Source of the DNA: Nitrospirae bacterium JdFR-85
GTDB lineage: Bacteria; Nitrospirota; Thermodesulfovibrionia; Thermodesulfovibrionales; JdFR-85
Reading direction: 5' to 3'
Assembly (NCBI GenBank): GCA_002011745.1
Contig: MTOU01000009.1
Span: 1 to 64,000, forward strand
Length of the DNA stretch: 64,000 bases
Below the pieces are notes generated by a model. That model was not told the DNA's origin, did not search any database, and worked only from the letters and a program-made list of their open reading frames with translations. Made by a program: the position numbers and the translations under genes. Below, piece by piece: positions 1 through 11,395 of the stretch (its first letter is position 1; every line of letters begins with the position of its first letter).

Positions 1-2524
1 CTGCACTTATGTTGTTGCCCTGGCTGTAACTACCACCGGCATGAAGACAGCTTCCTGAGCCACTGAAGTCAGAGCAACTGAAGTCGTTGTTGAAGACATT
101 TACCGGATTGTTAGAGTAGCCTACATAGGCATACAGGTCATCACCATCATTGGCACTGTTTGCCCAGAAGATGTTGTTGTAGATGTTAGCACCGTCTCCA
201 TTAAGGTCAAGAAGGAGATAGACACCACCGCCATAGTAACCGCTGTTTGTGTAGAAGGTGTTGTTCGTGATGGTGGCGGTAATATACACAGGGTCAACAT
301 GGATACCGCCTCCTCGCCCTCCATAATTGGCAGAGTTGTTTTCAAAGATGTTGTTTATTATCTCAATACTACCACTCCCTTGAACATCCACTCCTCCACC
401 ATTATAAGAACTGTTCTCTTTAAAAATGTTGTTCATTATCCTGACTGTTCCAGACACCCAGCCCAGCTCAATTCCACCTCCACCGTGCTCAGAAACATTG
501 TTACTAAAGATATTGTTATCAATCACTGCAATGTCGTCATTATTATACAACCAGACACGAAGTGCTCCACCAAAACTCCAATCATTAAGGTCAGCAATGT
601 TGTTGGAAAAGGTGTTACCACTAATTGTGGCAGTAGTATGTTCAGGGTCAACTGAAGCACCACCTCCCTGAGCATATGCATCCTGTGTAGAGAAGGTAGA
701 ATTGTTCAGGAAGGTATTATCTTCCACATTGAGTGCACCACCCGAAGAATACACATGCATACCTCCGCCTATGTTGGCAGAGTTGCCATCAAAGGTGTTA
801 CCACGGATATCTATGCTACCTCCAAACCCTGCAACATACAATCCTCCTCCCAGGGTCTTGACCTCACCATTTTTAGCAAGATTATTAAGGAACTGACAAT
901 TCTCAATCAGTATGTTAGCATGACCTGCCCTCAGATAGAGACCGCCTCCCCATCCAGCATTATTTCCATTCTGGAAAACGAGCCCTCTAACCCTTATCTC
1001 TCTGGTATCACCCCCATCTTCGTCTATATCATTGTTAATGAGCATTATCTGGGTACTATTGTTTCCGTCAAGCACAGGTGGATTGGAAGGATTAACAGGC
1101 TCAATAATGAGGGAACCATCACCATCCACCACTTCATAGGTGAGGGGGGATGTAAGGGAGTATGTACCACTGTTGACGAAGATTATGGAGTCCGCCCCAT
1201 CTGCTTCAGCACTGGAAAGGGCTGTTTGAAAGGCACAGGGTGTGGCTTCTGTGCATCCAAAACCAGAACCATCAGGAGAAACATAATACCTGTATACCCG
1301 GGCCTCGTCAGCCCCCATGTCCACCAGTGCCACACCGTCGTCATCACCGTCCACCATCCTGGGGTCACCCTCAAAGTCCTCTGATGGTAGCTCCGGGGCA
1401 TGGTTGTTCCCTGTATCTATGCAGGGTGAGCCCAGACTGAGGTGAAAGTCACTGCTTGCAGGGTCGGCAAACAGAGGGTCTGCACTGATGTTGTTACCCT
1501 CTATATAATGCGTGATATCATCTATCACAAGACAGCTACTGGAGCCATCAAAGTCACTGCAACTGAAGTCGTTGTTAAAGACCCTTATCTGGGGGGATGA
1601 GAATACATCATAATACAAATCGCTGGCTGTGGAAGCACTGTTTGCCCAGAAGATGTTGTTGTAAATATCTACCCTGTCTTCATAGGTGGCAGCCATTATA
1701 TACACTCCACCACCAGTAGGGGCATCGTTATTGTAGAAGGTGTTGTTTGTAATGGTGATGGCAACATGACCAAACCGTAAATATACACCGCCTCCACTCC
1801 AGGCTGCAGTGTTGTTTTCAAAGATGTTATTTACGATTTTTAGAAAACCCGGTAACTGCTGTGCAATGGCATAAACTCCGCCTCCCTGTTTTGATGAGGT
1901 ATTGCCCCTGAAGATATTTCCCCGGATTTCTATTCCGCCTCCAGCTACTGCAAAAGCATAAAGACCTCCTCCATATTGGCTACTATTATTGTTGATGAAC
2001 TGGCAGTGCTCAACCAGTATGTCTGCTGCAGTTGTTTGAATCATAACTCCATTCTTACCCCTCTGAAACACCAATCTTCTTAGAGTTATTCCCTGTCCGC
2101 CGTCTCCAATACTGTCTTTATCATTGTTAATGTACATTATCTGGACATTATCTCCTCCATCAAGCACTGGTGGATTTGAAGGGTCCTTTGCCTCAATCGT
2201 AAGGGTGCCGTCTCCGCCCGATACCTGGTAGGTGAGGGTTGAGGTGATGTTGTAGGTACCGCTTCCCACGTAGATGATTGAGTCCTCTCCGTCTGTTGCT
2301 GCCTTGTCAAGGGCGGTCTGAAAACTGCAAGGGGTTACGGGATTGCAATCACCCGTGCCTCCAGGCTTGACAAAGTATGTCATAGGACCCGCCTGCCCCA
2401 AAACAGCCCCAGAAGAAGCCCCTGCTTCAAGGGATACAGATGTCTCAATCTCGGCAAAAGAGGAAGAAAGTAAAAAGAATAGCAGAAATACAAAAAGACC
2501 TATCAACCAGAATATCCTTCTCAT
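1..2524 (-). CDS. Secreted tandem beta-helix repeat protein (choice-of-anchor Q type), 3' part cut off by the window edge
   Basis: The frame is open from the ATG at 2524 to the left edge (about 841 codons) with no stop. An AGGAGG box lies 5 bases before the ATG. Residues 1-24 are a signal peptide ending SSSFA. Two long homologous units follow, starting near residues 49 (YFVKPGGTGDC) and 410 (YYVSPDGSGFGC). Each runs through a TPC-FQTAL motif, an NPPVLDG motif and many N-N-F-N-G-GG rungs typical of right-handed parallel beta-helices. The first unit ends with SPCIDTGN and DMGADE, a signature seen in choice-of-anchor Q proteins; the second ends at the window edge in the same GNNISA motif. It is probably a surface or extracellular protein. 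The C-terminal anchor lies outside the window, and no enzymatic residues can be assigned. Confidence 0.85.
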   Translation of the reverse strand, partial: MRRIFWLIGLFVFLLFFLLSSSFAEIETSVSLEAGASSGAVLGQAGPMTYFVKPGGTGDCNPVTPCSFQTALDKAATDGEDSIIYVGSGTYNITSTLTYQVSGGDGTLTIEAKDPSNPPVLDGGDNVQIMYINNDKDSIGDGGQGITLRRLVFQRGKNGVMIQTTAADILVEHCQFINNNSSQYGGGLYAFAVAGGGIEIRGNIFRGNTSSKQGGGVYAIAQQLPGFLKIVNNIFENNTAAWSGGGVYLRFGHVAITITNNTFYNNDAPTGGGVYIMAATYEDRVDIYNNIFWANSASTASDLYYDVFSSPQIRVFNNDFSCSDFDGSSSCLVIDDITHYIEGNNISADPLFADPASSDFHLSLGSPCIDTGNNHAPELPSEDFEGDPRMVDGDDDGVALVDMGADEARVYRYYVSPDGSGFGCTEATPCAFQTALSSAEADGADSIIFVNSGTYSLTSPLTYEVVDGDGSLIIEPVNPSNPPVLDGNNSTQIMLINNDIDEDGGDTREIRVRGLVFQNGNNAGWGGGLYLRAGHANILIENCQFLNNLAKNGEVKTLGGGLYVAGFGGSIDIRGNTFDGNSANIGGGMHVYSSGGALNVEDNTFLNNSTFSTQDAYAQGGGASVDPEHTTATISGNTFSNNIADLNDWSFGGALRVWLYNNDDIAVIDNNIFSNNVSEHGGGGIELGWVSGTVRIMNNIFKENSSYNGGGVDVQGSGSIEIINNIFENNSANYGGRGGGIHVDPVYITATITNNTFYTNSGYYGGGVYLLLDLNGDGANIYNNIFWANSANDGDDLYAYVGYSNNPVNVFNNDFSCSDFSGSGSCLHAGGSYSQGNNISA

Positions 2525-2686
2525 CCTGACCTCCTAACTCAGATTGTTTTGCTAAGTTAAAAAGTCAAGACATTTTGGTAACATGGATTGTTATGTTTAT
2601 AATGGTTTATAACCTTCTAATCAAAAATCCTGCCAGAGGGAAAATTGTTTAAAAACAAAGGGGTTAGTTTTCTGAGGAAGAGGAAG

Positions 2687-2707
2687 ACTGTACCAGCATG
2701 GTACAGT
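2687..2707. repeat. Inverted repeat (9-bp stem, 3-base loop) between rlmN and the beta-helix gene
   Basis: ACTGTACCA and TGGTACAGT flank the loop GCA. There is no run of T on either side, so it is not a convincing rho-independent terminator. It could be an RNA-stabilising hairpin at the end of the metK-ahcY-rlmN unit, or a protein-binding dyad upstream of the beta-helix gene. The rest of 2525-2743 is AT-rich and I see nothing else in it. Confidence 0.4.
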
Positions 2708-2743
2708 GTGTACCTAAAAGGGACAGACAATCTGAGATTTGGA

Positions 2744-3775
2744 TTAAATCACCTTAGGACTTTTGTACTCTGCTCTTAGCTGTCCACAGGCTGCAAGGAT
2801 ATCGCTGCCTCTGCTCTTTCTGATCAGGGCAGTAAGCCCTCCTCTCAGAAGGACGTTCTGAAACCGTAGGGTCTCTTCGTCATCGGGCTTCTCGAATTCT
2901 GCTCTCTGATAAGGATTAAAAGGAATGAGGTTCACTTTCGAGGGAATACCTCTCAGGAGTTTTACAAGCCTCTCTGCATCCTCAGTAGTATCGTTAACTC
3001 CCTTCAGAAGTACATACTCAAAGGTGATCCTTTTTCTTGGCTCAAGGGGAAACTCTCTGCATGCCTTGAGCAGCTCTGAGATAGGATATTTTTTATTTAT
3101 AGGCATAATCTGGTCTCTTATCTTGTCCGTAGTAGCATTAAGTGATATAGCAAGATTAACCAGTGGTGCAACCTGAGGCAGTCTTCTTATACCAGGCACT
3201 ATACCAGCAGTTGAGAGGGTTATCCGTCTTCTTGAGAACCTCATATACTCGGTAATTCTCCTTATTGCCTCTGCCACCTCATCAAGATTTAAAAGGGGCT
3301 CTCCCATACCCATAAGAACAAGGTTTGTTATCTTTCTCGGTCCAATTATCCTCTGGACAGAGATAAACTGGTCCACGATCTCGTGAGCCTTCAGGTTTCT
3401 TCGAAACCCTATCTTTCCTGTAAGGCAGAATCTGCAACCCAGAGGACATCCCACCTGGGAAGATATACATAGTGTAAGCCTTTGTTCGTCGGGAATGAGA
3501 ACACTCTCTATCCTCTCACCATCTTCAAGCTGAAAGAGAAACTTCTCTGTACCGTCTGTTGAGTAGGCCCTTCTACATAAAAGCAGATTGCTTATGTATG
3601 CCTCTTTGCTGAGGTCCTCTCTTAACTGGCGAGACAGCTCTGTGATATCCCTTATATCTTCTACCTTTTTTTCGTAAATCCAGTGTAGAAGTTGTTTGGC
3701 TCTAAATCGGGGCAGTCCTCTGCTTTCTATAAAATTCACAAGTTCTTCGCTGCTCAGGCTCTTGAGGTCAACCAT
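2744..3775 (-). CDS. rlmN: 23S rRNA (adenine-2503-C2)/tRNA methyltransferase RlmN
   Basis: A radical-SAM enzyme that methylates A2503 of 23S rRNA and, in many bacteria, A37 of certain tRNAs. It is 343 residues, the normal length. The radical-SAM cluster motif CPLGCRFC is near residue 110, and the C-terminal catalytic Cys lies in DILAACGQL near residue 330. MGMGEPLLN is the SAM-binding GEP motif. It is the last gene of metK-ahcY-rlmN and starts 12 bases after the ahcY stop with no strong Shine-Dalgarno, so translational coupling is likely. The grouping makes sense: MetK makes SAM, RlmN uses it, AhcY removes the SAH product. Confidence 0.96.
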   Translation of the reverse strand: MVDLKSLSSEELVNFIESRGLPRFRAKQLLHWIYEKKVEDIRDITELSRQLREDLSKEAYISNLLLCRRAYSTDGTEKFLFQLEDGERIESVLIPDEQRLTLCISSQVGCPLGCRFCLTGKIGFRRNLKAHEIVDQFISVQRIIGPRKITNLVLMGMGEPLLNLDEVAEAIRRITEYMRFSRRRITLSTAGIVPGIRRLPQVAPLVNLAISLNATTDKIRDQIMPINKKYPISELLKACREFPLEPRKRITFEYVLLKGVNDTTEDAERLVKLLRGIPSKVNLIPFNPYQRAEFEKPDDEETLRFQNVLLRGGLTALIRKSRGSDILAACGQLRAEYKSPKVI

Positions 3776-3787
3776 AGGAGATGCAGT

Positions 3788-6216
<2,429 letters not shown>

Positions 6217-6445
6217 AACTCACCTCCCTGTATAGAAATCCCTACAAATCTGAGGCCTCTATTATTCTTGCCTTTATCCCCAGTCAGAGCTTTTGGTAAA
6301 GACATTGTAAATTTCTATGATAACATAACTAAATCAGATAAACCTACTCTCGTTTATACCCAAAGCTCATGATTAATTTGATTCAGGCAAGGGACAGCGA
6401 GAGCCTATGGCTGAGGTAAAAATCTAAGAATAGTGCGCTGGCTCT

Positions 6446-7264
6446 TTAAATCTTTTCCCAGTATGGGCATTTTTTTGTAGCTTCTTCTTTACCAGTTTCA
6501 CAAATTGTCCACAGTTCGGGTTTTATCTTTTTCTCTCTCATGTGTTTATGGACATACCTGCAAAATGTGGGTCTCACACCTTTAAGAATATCTTCAATTA
6601 TACTTTTTATCTCTCTATCCACAGGATAGGATTCTCCAAACACGGTTTTGTGAATGCGATCCAGATCCAGGTATAAGGAACTCAAAGTTACACTAACACG
6701 GGTTACATATTGGTCATAATAGAGACTTCTTTCGTAGTCCTGTATGACATAGAGCATCTGTTTTCTTTTACGCATAGACCTAACAATCCCAAGGTTAACA
6801 ATATATCCTGCTGCTCCTAAAGCCAGAGTTAATGCCCACAACATAACACCTGATATTCCAAATGCTTCAGCCAAAGTAACTCCACCAGCACCACCTATTG
6901 TTATAGCTGGAAGAGACCTTATAAAATGGTCAAACTTCTTTCCAAATTCAAGATTCTCCCGTACTGAATCCAAATAGGCCTCTCTCAATTTCTCATTCTC
7001 TTTAAAGTTGAGTTCTCGGCCCTTGTGAATTATATCTAAGGTGCGTAAAGTAGCATACATGGCAGCTACAGCACTACTCACATACTCTCTTTCTCTTTCG
7101 TCTTTATCTGCCCGTTCCTGTATGCTTTTTAATATTGCTTCGGTTAATGTGGCTGTTATTTTGGATTCTTCATTATCTGAGAACTTACCTGTAAGCGCCC
7201 ACACCATTCTGATAGCAGTTACAGGCGGTAACAAAGTGCTCATATTAGCATTGATCTGAGACAA
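6446..7264 (-). CDS. Uncharacterised membrane protein with two central hydrophobic segments
   Basis: I do not recognise a family. The 272 residues have a soluble N-terminal half with charged helices, a hydrophobic hairpin at about residues 125-165 (AITIGGAGG to LALGAAGYIVNLGIV) and a soluble C-terminal part containing DRIHKTVFGESYP and two late cysteines. The start is TTG at 7264, preceded by AGAGG 4 bases upstream. No better ATG exists until codon 8, which has no ribosome-binding site. It has its own sigma-70 promoter (7393-7421) and is not obviously part of an operon. The hairpin suggests a membrane anchor rather than a transporter. Confidence 0.75.
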   Translation of the reverse strand: MSQINANMSTLLPPVTAIRMVWALTGKFSDNEESKITATLTEAILKSIQERADKDEREREYVSSAVAAMYATLRTLDIIHKGRELNFKENEKLREAYLDSVRENLEFGKKFDHFIRSLPAITIGGAGGVTLAEAFGISGVMLWALTLALGAAGYIVNLGIVRSMRKRKQMLYVIQDYERSLYYDQYVTRVSVTLSSLYLDLDRIHKTVFGESYPVDREIKSIIEDILKGVRPTFCRYVHKHMREKKIKPELWTICETGKEEATKKCPYWEKI

Positions 7265-7392
7265 CTTACCTCTACTCTCTTTAATAAACTTTTGAGGAAA
7301 TAAAGTTGAAAACCTTTAGAATCAACCCCAAACTCCCTCCTCTGAAAAGTTACTATAACTTACAACAAAGCATAGAAACCAACTCACTTAAA

Positions 7393-7421
7393 ATATTAAA
7401 CAAGCTAATTAGAATTGTCAA
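7393..7421 (-). promoter_or_regulatory. Sigma-70 promoter for the gene at 6446-7264
   Basis: On the minus strand, TTGACA (7416-7421), a 17-base spacer and TAATAT (7393-7398) form a near-consensus promoter just inside the 3' end of yifB. Transcription should begin near 7386, giving an untranslated leader of about 120 bases. The leader contains an AGAGGAGGGAG box that is not used by the annotated start. Confidence 0.7.
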
Positions 7422-8956
7422 GTACTCAGCATTCCCCTGTCCAGAGTTCTGTATTGTACTGCTTCAGAGACATGGTGAGCCTCGATATGTTCTGACTCCT
7501 CAAGATCTGCTATTGTGCGAGATACCTTAAGTATCCTTGAGTATGCCCTTGCACTAAGACCGAGATTCTGCATTGCTGACTCAAGCAGCCTCTTCGCCTC
7601 CTTTGTTAGTACACAATATTTTTTTATATGTCTTGTCTTCATCTGACCGTTACAGTAAATACTGTCCTTTTGGAATCTCTCAATCTGTATCCGTCTCGCC
7701 CTCTCAACCCTCTGCCTTATCTTCTCAGAGGACTCTCCTGAGCACTCTGAAGATAGTTCTCTGTAGTTGACTGCAGGCACCTCAATATGGATATCAATAC
7801 GGTCGAGAAGGGGGCCTGATACCCTTCTTCTGTACCGGTGGATCTGTCCAGGAGTACAGGTACACTGATGACGTTCATCACCTATGTAGCCGCATGGACA
7901 GGGATTCATAGCAGCAACAAGCATAAAGGAGGCAGGAAAGGTAACAGATGCTGTGGCTCTTGATACAGTGACTTCACCATTTTCCATTGGCTGTCTCAAT
8001 ACCTCTAATACATGTCTTTTAAACTCTGGCAACTCATCCAGAAAGAGCACTCCATTATGGGCAAGAGAGACTTCTCCTGGTTTTGGATACTGTCCTCCCC
8101 CAATCAGTGCCACATCCGAAATGGTATGGTGAGGAGCCCTAAAGGGTCTTGTGGCAAGTAGTGCCTGCCCTGCCTGAAGAGTGCCTGCAACACTATGTAT
8201 TCTCGTTGTCTCCAGAGCCTCTTCAAAGGTCATTCCAGGCAGTATTGTTGGTAACCTCCTCGCAAGCATGGTCTTTCCTGCACCGGGAGGGCCTATCATC
8301 AGTATATTATGGCCACCTGATGCAGCAACCTCCATCGCCCTTTTGGCATGTTCCTGTCCCTTTATCTCAGAAAAGTCTTCATCATATAATGATGCTCTCT
8401 TAAGTACAGCATCTATATCTATACAAAAAGGCTGAACCTCCTTCTCACCTCTTAGAAATGCTACTACATCAAGAAGATGCTCCATTCCATATACAGACAC
8501 CTCCTGTACAACTGCAGCCTCAGAGGCATTGTCTTTCGGCAACAAGAGCCCCCTGATCGAGAGTCTCTTTGCAGCAATAGCCATTGAAAGGGCCCCTTTA
8601 ACTGGTTTTAGTCTTCCATCAAGAGACAGTTCACCTGTGATAATAAATTTTTTCATAACATCAGAAGGAACAACACCCTCTGAAGCAAGAATCCCAAGAG
8701 CAATCGGTAGATCAAAGGATGAACCTTCCTTCTTCAGATCAGCAGGAGCAAGATTTACTGTTATCTGTTTGAGTGGAAAAACATACCCGGAGTTCTTAAG
8801 TGCTGCTTTTACCCTGTCTCTACTTTCTTTCACAGCTGTATCAGGTAATCCAACCATGGAGAAATGGGGAAGTCCTCTGGAGGTTATATCAACCTCCACT
8901 TCAACAGGATGTGCATCAATACCAATGAGGGTTGTGCTGAAGACCTTTGAAAGCAT
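7418..8956 (-). CDS. comM: YifB/ComM-family Mg-chelatase-like AAA+ ATPase
   Basis: The 512 residues are the usual length. Residues 1-170 form the Lon-protease-like (S16 fold) domain typical of the family. Next come Walker [18 protein letters not shown] near residue 220, Walker [12 protein letters not shown], the [12 protein letters not shown] cysteine motif and a Mg-chelatase C-terminal domain. In naturally competent bacteria ComM is a helicase that promotes branch migration during recombination of incoming DNA; elsewhere the role is less clear. It is followed by an unrelated promoter, so it appears monocistronic. The family call is secure; a role in competence here is only inference. Confidence 0.93.
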   Translation of the reverse strand: MLSKVFSTTLIGIDAHPVEVEVDITSRGLPHFSMVGLPDTAVKESRDRVKAALKNSGYVFPLKQITVNLAPADLKKEGSSFDLPIALGILASEGVVPSDVMKKFIITGELSLDGRLKPVKGALSMAIAAKRLSIRGLLLPKDNASEAAVVQEVSVYGMEHLLDVVAFLRGEKEVQPFCIDIDAVLKRASLYDEDFSEIKGQEHAKRAMEVAASGGHNILMIGPPGAGKTMLARRLPTILPGMTFEEALETTRIHSVAGTLQAGQALLATRPFRAPHHTISDVALIGGGQYPKPGEVSLAHNGVLFLDELPEFKRHVLEVLRQPMENGEVTVSRATASVTFPASFMLVAAMNPCPCGYIGDERHQCTCTPGQIHRYRRRVSGPLLDRIDIHIEVPAVNYRELSSECSGESSEKIRQRVERARRIQIERFQKDSIYCNGQMKTRHIKKYCVLTKEAKRLLESAMQNLGLSARAYSRILKVSRTIADLEESEHIEAHHVSEAVQYRTLDRGMLST

Positions 8957-9079
8957 CTCTCCCTCCTGGTCTTCATATGTTCAGATTAGCACGGTAAAGT
9001 ATACAAAAATCAGAACAATTTATAAAATCCCTTATTTCATGGTAATCTATATATACCTAAAAATTCTGGAAGGGAGGGT

Positions 9080-10051
9080 ATGATGTACCATATTCCTAAG
9101 AAATCCATAGGATTGATACTCCTTTTAATCTTTCTCTTCGTCTTTGCATGTGAAAAGAAACCTTCAGAGGAGACCAAGAAACAGGCTGCAGAGACAGAGG
9201 AGAAGACCGAAGAAAGAGAGAATCTAACAGAATCTGCTGAAATAGAGACCACATCAATAAAGATCAAGATTACACCTGAAGTAATATATAAAGGGATGAG
9301 AATAACTGCGCAGTTAGTCCAAACAAAGGGTGAAGTAGTTTATGAATGGTATGTAAATGGTAATCTCGCAAAAAGCGGGAAAGAACCCTTCTTTGATACC
9401 CATTCCCTATCAAAAGGAGATATAGTTATTGTGAGGGCAATCACTCCGAAAGGTGAATATGAGTCAGAGCCTGTGGTAGTAGAAAATGCACCACCTGTCA
9501 TAAAGGCTGCATCCTTAATAACAGAGTCCTCTGAGAAGGGAGATATCCTTTCTGTTAAAGTAGATGTAGAAGACCCTGATGGTGATGAGGTTTCACTGGA
9601 GTATGAATGGGCTGTAAATGGCAAGAGCATTGATAATTACTCAGATACTCTCAGAATGGAACTCAAAAGGGGAGACAAGGTGACTGTAACAATTACCCCC
9701 TCAGATGGTGAAGACATAGGGAGTTCTGTCAAAAGAACCATTACTATTGTTAATGCTCCACCTATAGTACAACAGGAGGTTCAACTCAATATCATAAATG
9801 ATACTCTCACAGGACAGATTACTGCCTCTGATCCAGATGGTGACAGCCTCACATTTGTTGTCCAGAAAGGGCCTGAAGGGCTGAAGGTCGACAAAGATGG
9901 TAGGATCTATTGGAAACTCTCTGAAAACACAGAAGGTGTTTTCCCTGTAGAAGTAAAGGTGAGTGATGGGCATGGGGGAGAGACACTATTCAGGTTTAAT
10001 ATAACCATCACCACAGAAACAACGCAACAGCCTCCAAAAAGTAACCTATGA
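9080..10051 (+). CDS. Lipoprotein with Ig-like/cadherin-like domains
   Basis: Residues 1-24 are a lipoprotein signal with Cys after FVFA, so it is probably anchored in the outer or inner membrane. A Glu/Lys-rich linker (about 25-55) is followed by three beta-sandwich units. The first carries VVYEWYVNG. The second carries DVEDPDGDEVSLEYEWAVNG. The third carries ASDPDGDSLTFVVQKGP and resembles cadherin/putative-Ig repeats with Ca-binding DPDGD motifs. GGAGGG lies just before tandem ATGs; the first (9080) is used here. No catalytic motif is visible. It precedes tRNA-Ser and the pseudopilin genes, so a link to secretion is possible but not shown. Confidence 0.8.
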   Translation: MMYHIPKKSIGLILLLIFLFVFACEKKPSEETKKQAAETEEKTEERENLTESAEIETTSIKIKITPEVIYKGMRITAQLVQTKGEVVYEWYVNGNLAKSGKEPFFDTHSLSKGDIVIVRAITPKGEYESEPVVVENAPPVIKAASLITESSEKGDILSVKVDVEDPDGDEVSLEYEWAVNGKSIDNYSDTLRMELKRGDKVTVTITPSDGEDIGSSVKRTITIVNAPPIVQQEVQLNIINDTLTGQITASDPDGDSLTFVVQKGPEGLKVDKDGRIYWKLSENTEGVFPVEVKVSDGHGGETLFRFNITITTETTQQPPKSNL

Positions 10052-10071
10052 AAACTCTAAAATAGATTGAT

Positions 10072-10077
10072 TATAAT
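10072..10077 (+). promoter_or_regulatory. -10 box (TATAAT) for tRNA-Ser
   Basis: A perfect TATAAT ends 9 bases before the mature tRNA 5' end. The -35 element is poor. Because gspG begins 25 bases after the tRNA CCA without another visible promoter, the same transcript may continue into gspGHIJ. Confidence 0.5.
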
Positions 10078-10086
10078 ATTTAAAAT

Positions 10087-10177
10087 GGAGGGGTGGCCGA
10101 GTGGTTGAAGGCGGCGGTCTTGAAAACCGCTGTGGGTTTTACGCCCACCGTGGGTTCGAATCCCACCCCCTCCGCCA
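10087..10177 (+). tRNA. tRNA-Ser (anticodon UGA)
   Basis: A full cloverleaf is visible. The acceptor GGAGGGG pairs with CCCCTCC, then comes discriminator G and an encoded CCA. The anticodon stem GCGGT/ACCGC encloses CTTGAAA with anticodon TGA at 10121-10123. There is a class II variable arm (GTGGG...CCCAC) and a T arm GTGGG-TTCGAAT-CCCAC. The G discriminator and long variable arm fit SerRS recognition. It decodes UCA and related serine codons. Confidence 0.97.
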
Positions 10178-10202
10178 TCCAAATAAATACAGAGGAGGTT
10201 CT

Positions 10203-10628
10203 ATGATTCAGAGGATAAAGGACAGAAAAGGCTTTACTCTCATTGAACTCCTTGTGGTGATGGTGATTCTGGGAATGCTTGCTGCCCTCGTAGGTCCAAA
10301 GTTATTTCCAAAACTCGGCAAAGGAAAACAATCTACTGCAAAGGCACAGATTGCCCTGCTGGAAGAAGCCCTTGATCAGTTCAGACTTGATGTAGGCAGA
10401 TATCCTACAACATCTGAGGGATTACGGGCACTTATTGAGGACCCTGGAGTCAAAGGCTGGGACGGCCCTTATCTGAAGAAGAAGATCATACCAAAGGACC
10501 CCTGGGGCAATGAATACCAGTACCGGTCTCCCGGCTCACACGGTGAATATGACCTGTTCTCTTATGGTAGGGATGGAGCGCCAGGGGGTGAAGGTGAAGA
10601 CAAAGACATTACCAGCTGGGGAGAATAG
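10203..10628 (+). CDS. gspG: Type II secretion major pseudopilin GspG
   Basis: The main subunit of the periplasmic pseudopilus that pushes substrates through the secretin. The type III signal cleavage site is KG/FTLIELL with Glu at +5, followed by a hydrophobic helix. The C-terminal part has the GspG signatures GRYPTTSEGLRALIEDP, GWDGPYL, DPWGNEYQYRSPG and a Ca-site region near the end. The frame is open upstream through the tRNA, but GAGGAGG 6 bases before the ATG at 10203 fixes the start and gives 141 residues, the normal length. It heads gspGHIJ, each gene overlapping the next. Confidence 0.96.
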   Translation: MIQRIKDRKGFTLIELLVVMVILGMLAALVGPKLFPKLGKGKQSTAKAQIALLEEALDQFRLDVGRYPTTSEGLRALIEDPGVKGWDGPYLKKKIIPKDPWGNEYQYRSPGSHGEYDLFSYGRDGAPGGEGEDKDITSWGE

Positions 10629-11040
10629 GGGGTTCACCCTTTTAGAACTGCTAATTGTTCTGCTTATAATATCAATAGCTGGAGCTCTTACTCTGTTGTC
10701 TATTGACATTGCCCACAAAAAGACAATCCTGAGGGATGCAGCAAGAAAGACTTTCCTGTATCTTAGACATGCCAGAGAAGTTTCTATTACCAATAGAACT
10801 CCTGTGGTCTTTGAAATAGATAAAGAAGGCAAAGGATATGTATTAAAGAAAAAAACAGGCACTCTGATCAGAACATACATACTACCTCAGGGGCTCTGGA
10901 TAGAGGGTGAGGATATTGAATTTAGACCTTTTGGAGATAGCACAGGAGGAAGGATTCTCCTTAAAGACAGAGATGAAAGGATTTATGAGATCAGGGTTGA
11001 CTCCATCACAGGTAAGGTCAGCCTCCAAAAGATACAATAG
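10573..11040 (+). CDS. gspH: Type II secretion minor pseudopilin GspH
   Basis: The prepilin motif is RG/FTLLELLIVL with Glu at +5. The soluble domain has the GspH pattern DAARKTFLYLRHAREVSI and ends with RIYEIRVDSITGKV. It overlaps the end of gspG by 56 bases. The start is uncertain: ATG at 10573 gives a leader of about 20 residues, and a GTG at 10588 after GGAG is also possible. The role is a minor subunit in the pseudopilus, in the inner membrane before assembly. Confidence 0.85.
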   Translation: MERQGVKVKTKTLPAGENRGFTLLELLIVLLIISIAGALTLLSIDIAHKKTILRDAARKTFLYLRHAREVSITNRTPVVFEIDKEGKGYVLKKKTGTLIRTYILPQGLWIEGEDIEFRPFGDSTGGRILLKDRDERIYEIRVDSITGKVSLQKIQ

Positions 11041-11395
11041 AGGTTTTAGCCTCCTTGAAGTTATTGTTGCCTTAGCAATACTTGGGATCGCTGTCGTCAC
11101 TATATTTCAGTTTTTCTCTACTGGGCTAAGAGGGGTCAGAAAGGCGGAGGAATATACTCAGGCACTGATAATTGCAGAAAGCCTTATTGAAGAGGCATAC
11201 AGCACCGAAGACCCTGAAGATGCAGAAACAGAATTCGAATTCGAAGGTTTTACTGCTACTCGAGATATTGAAAGAATACTCCACGATGAAAAAAACAGAT
11301 ACAGCGTTTACCAAATAACTGTAAGGGTAACCTGGGGGGATTCAGGTTCTCTTACCATAAAAACCACGAGGACTATAGATGCAACAGAAAAATAA
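10985..11395 (+). CDS. gspI: Type II secretion minor pseudopilin GspI
   Basis: The prepilin peptidase site RG/FSLLEVIVALAILG is followed by a short soluble domain with the GspI-like end VYQITVRVTWGDSGS. The start at 10985 is preceded by AAAGGA at a good distance and gives a leader of about 18 residues. The frame is open further upstream inside gspH, but without a ribosome-binding site. The overlap with gspH is 56 bases. In known systems GspI is the core of the pseudopilus tip with GspJ and GspK. Confidence 0.87.
   Translation: MRSGLTPSQVRSASKRYNRGFSLLEVIVALAILGIAVVTIFQFFSTGLRGVRKAEEYTQALIIAESLIEEAYSTEDPEDAETEFEFEGFTATRDIERILHDEKNRYSVYQITVRVTWGDSGSLTIKTTRTIDATEK

Noticed and set aside
1-1440. 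Plus-strand frames (for example 299-655, 755-1384) as genes
   Set aside because: They are antisense shadows of the continuous beta-helix frame on the minus strand.
2566-2595. Third SARP-like site (GGTAAC...TTGTTAT) upstream of the beta-helix gene
   Set aside because: Repeat spacing is 12 not 11, one repeat is poor, and no -10 box is at the 8-base distance.
6217-6445. Possible SAM or SAH riboswitch upstream of metK-ahcY
   Set aside because: None of the conserved cores of SAM-I, SAM-II or SAH riboswitches is visible in the leader on the minus strand.
9340-9973. Open frames on the minus strand opposite the lipoprotein gene
   Set aside because: No ribosome sites, low-complexity composition and shadowing of a clear plus-strand gene.
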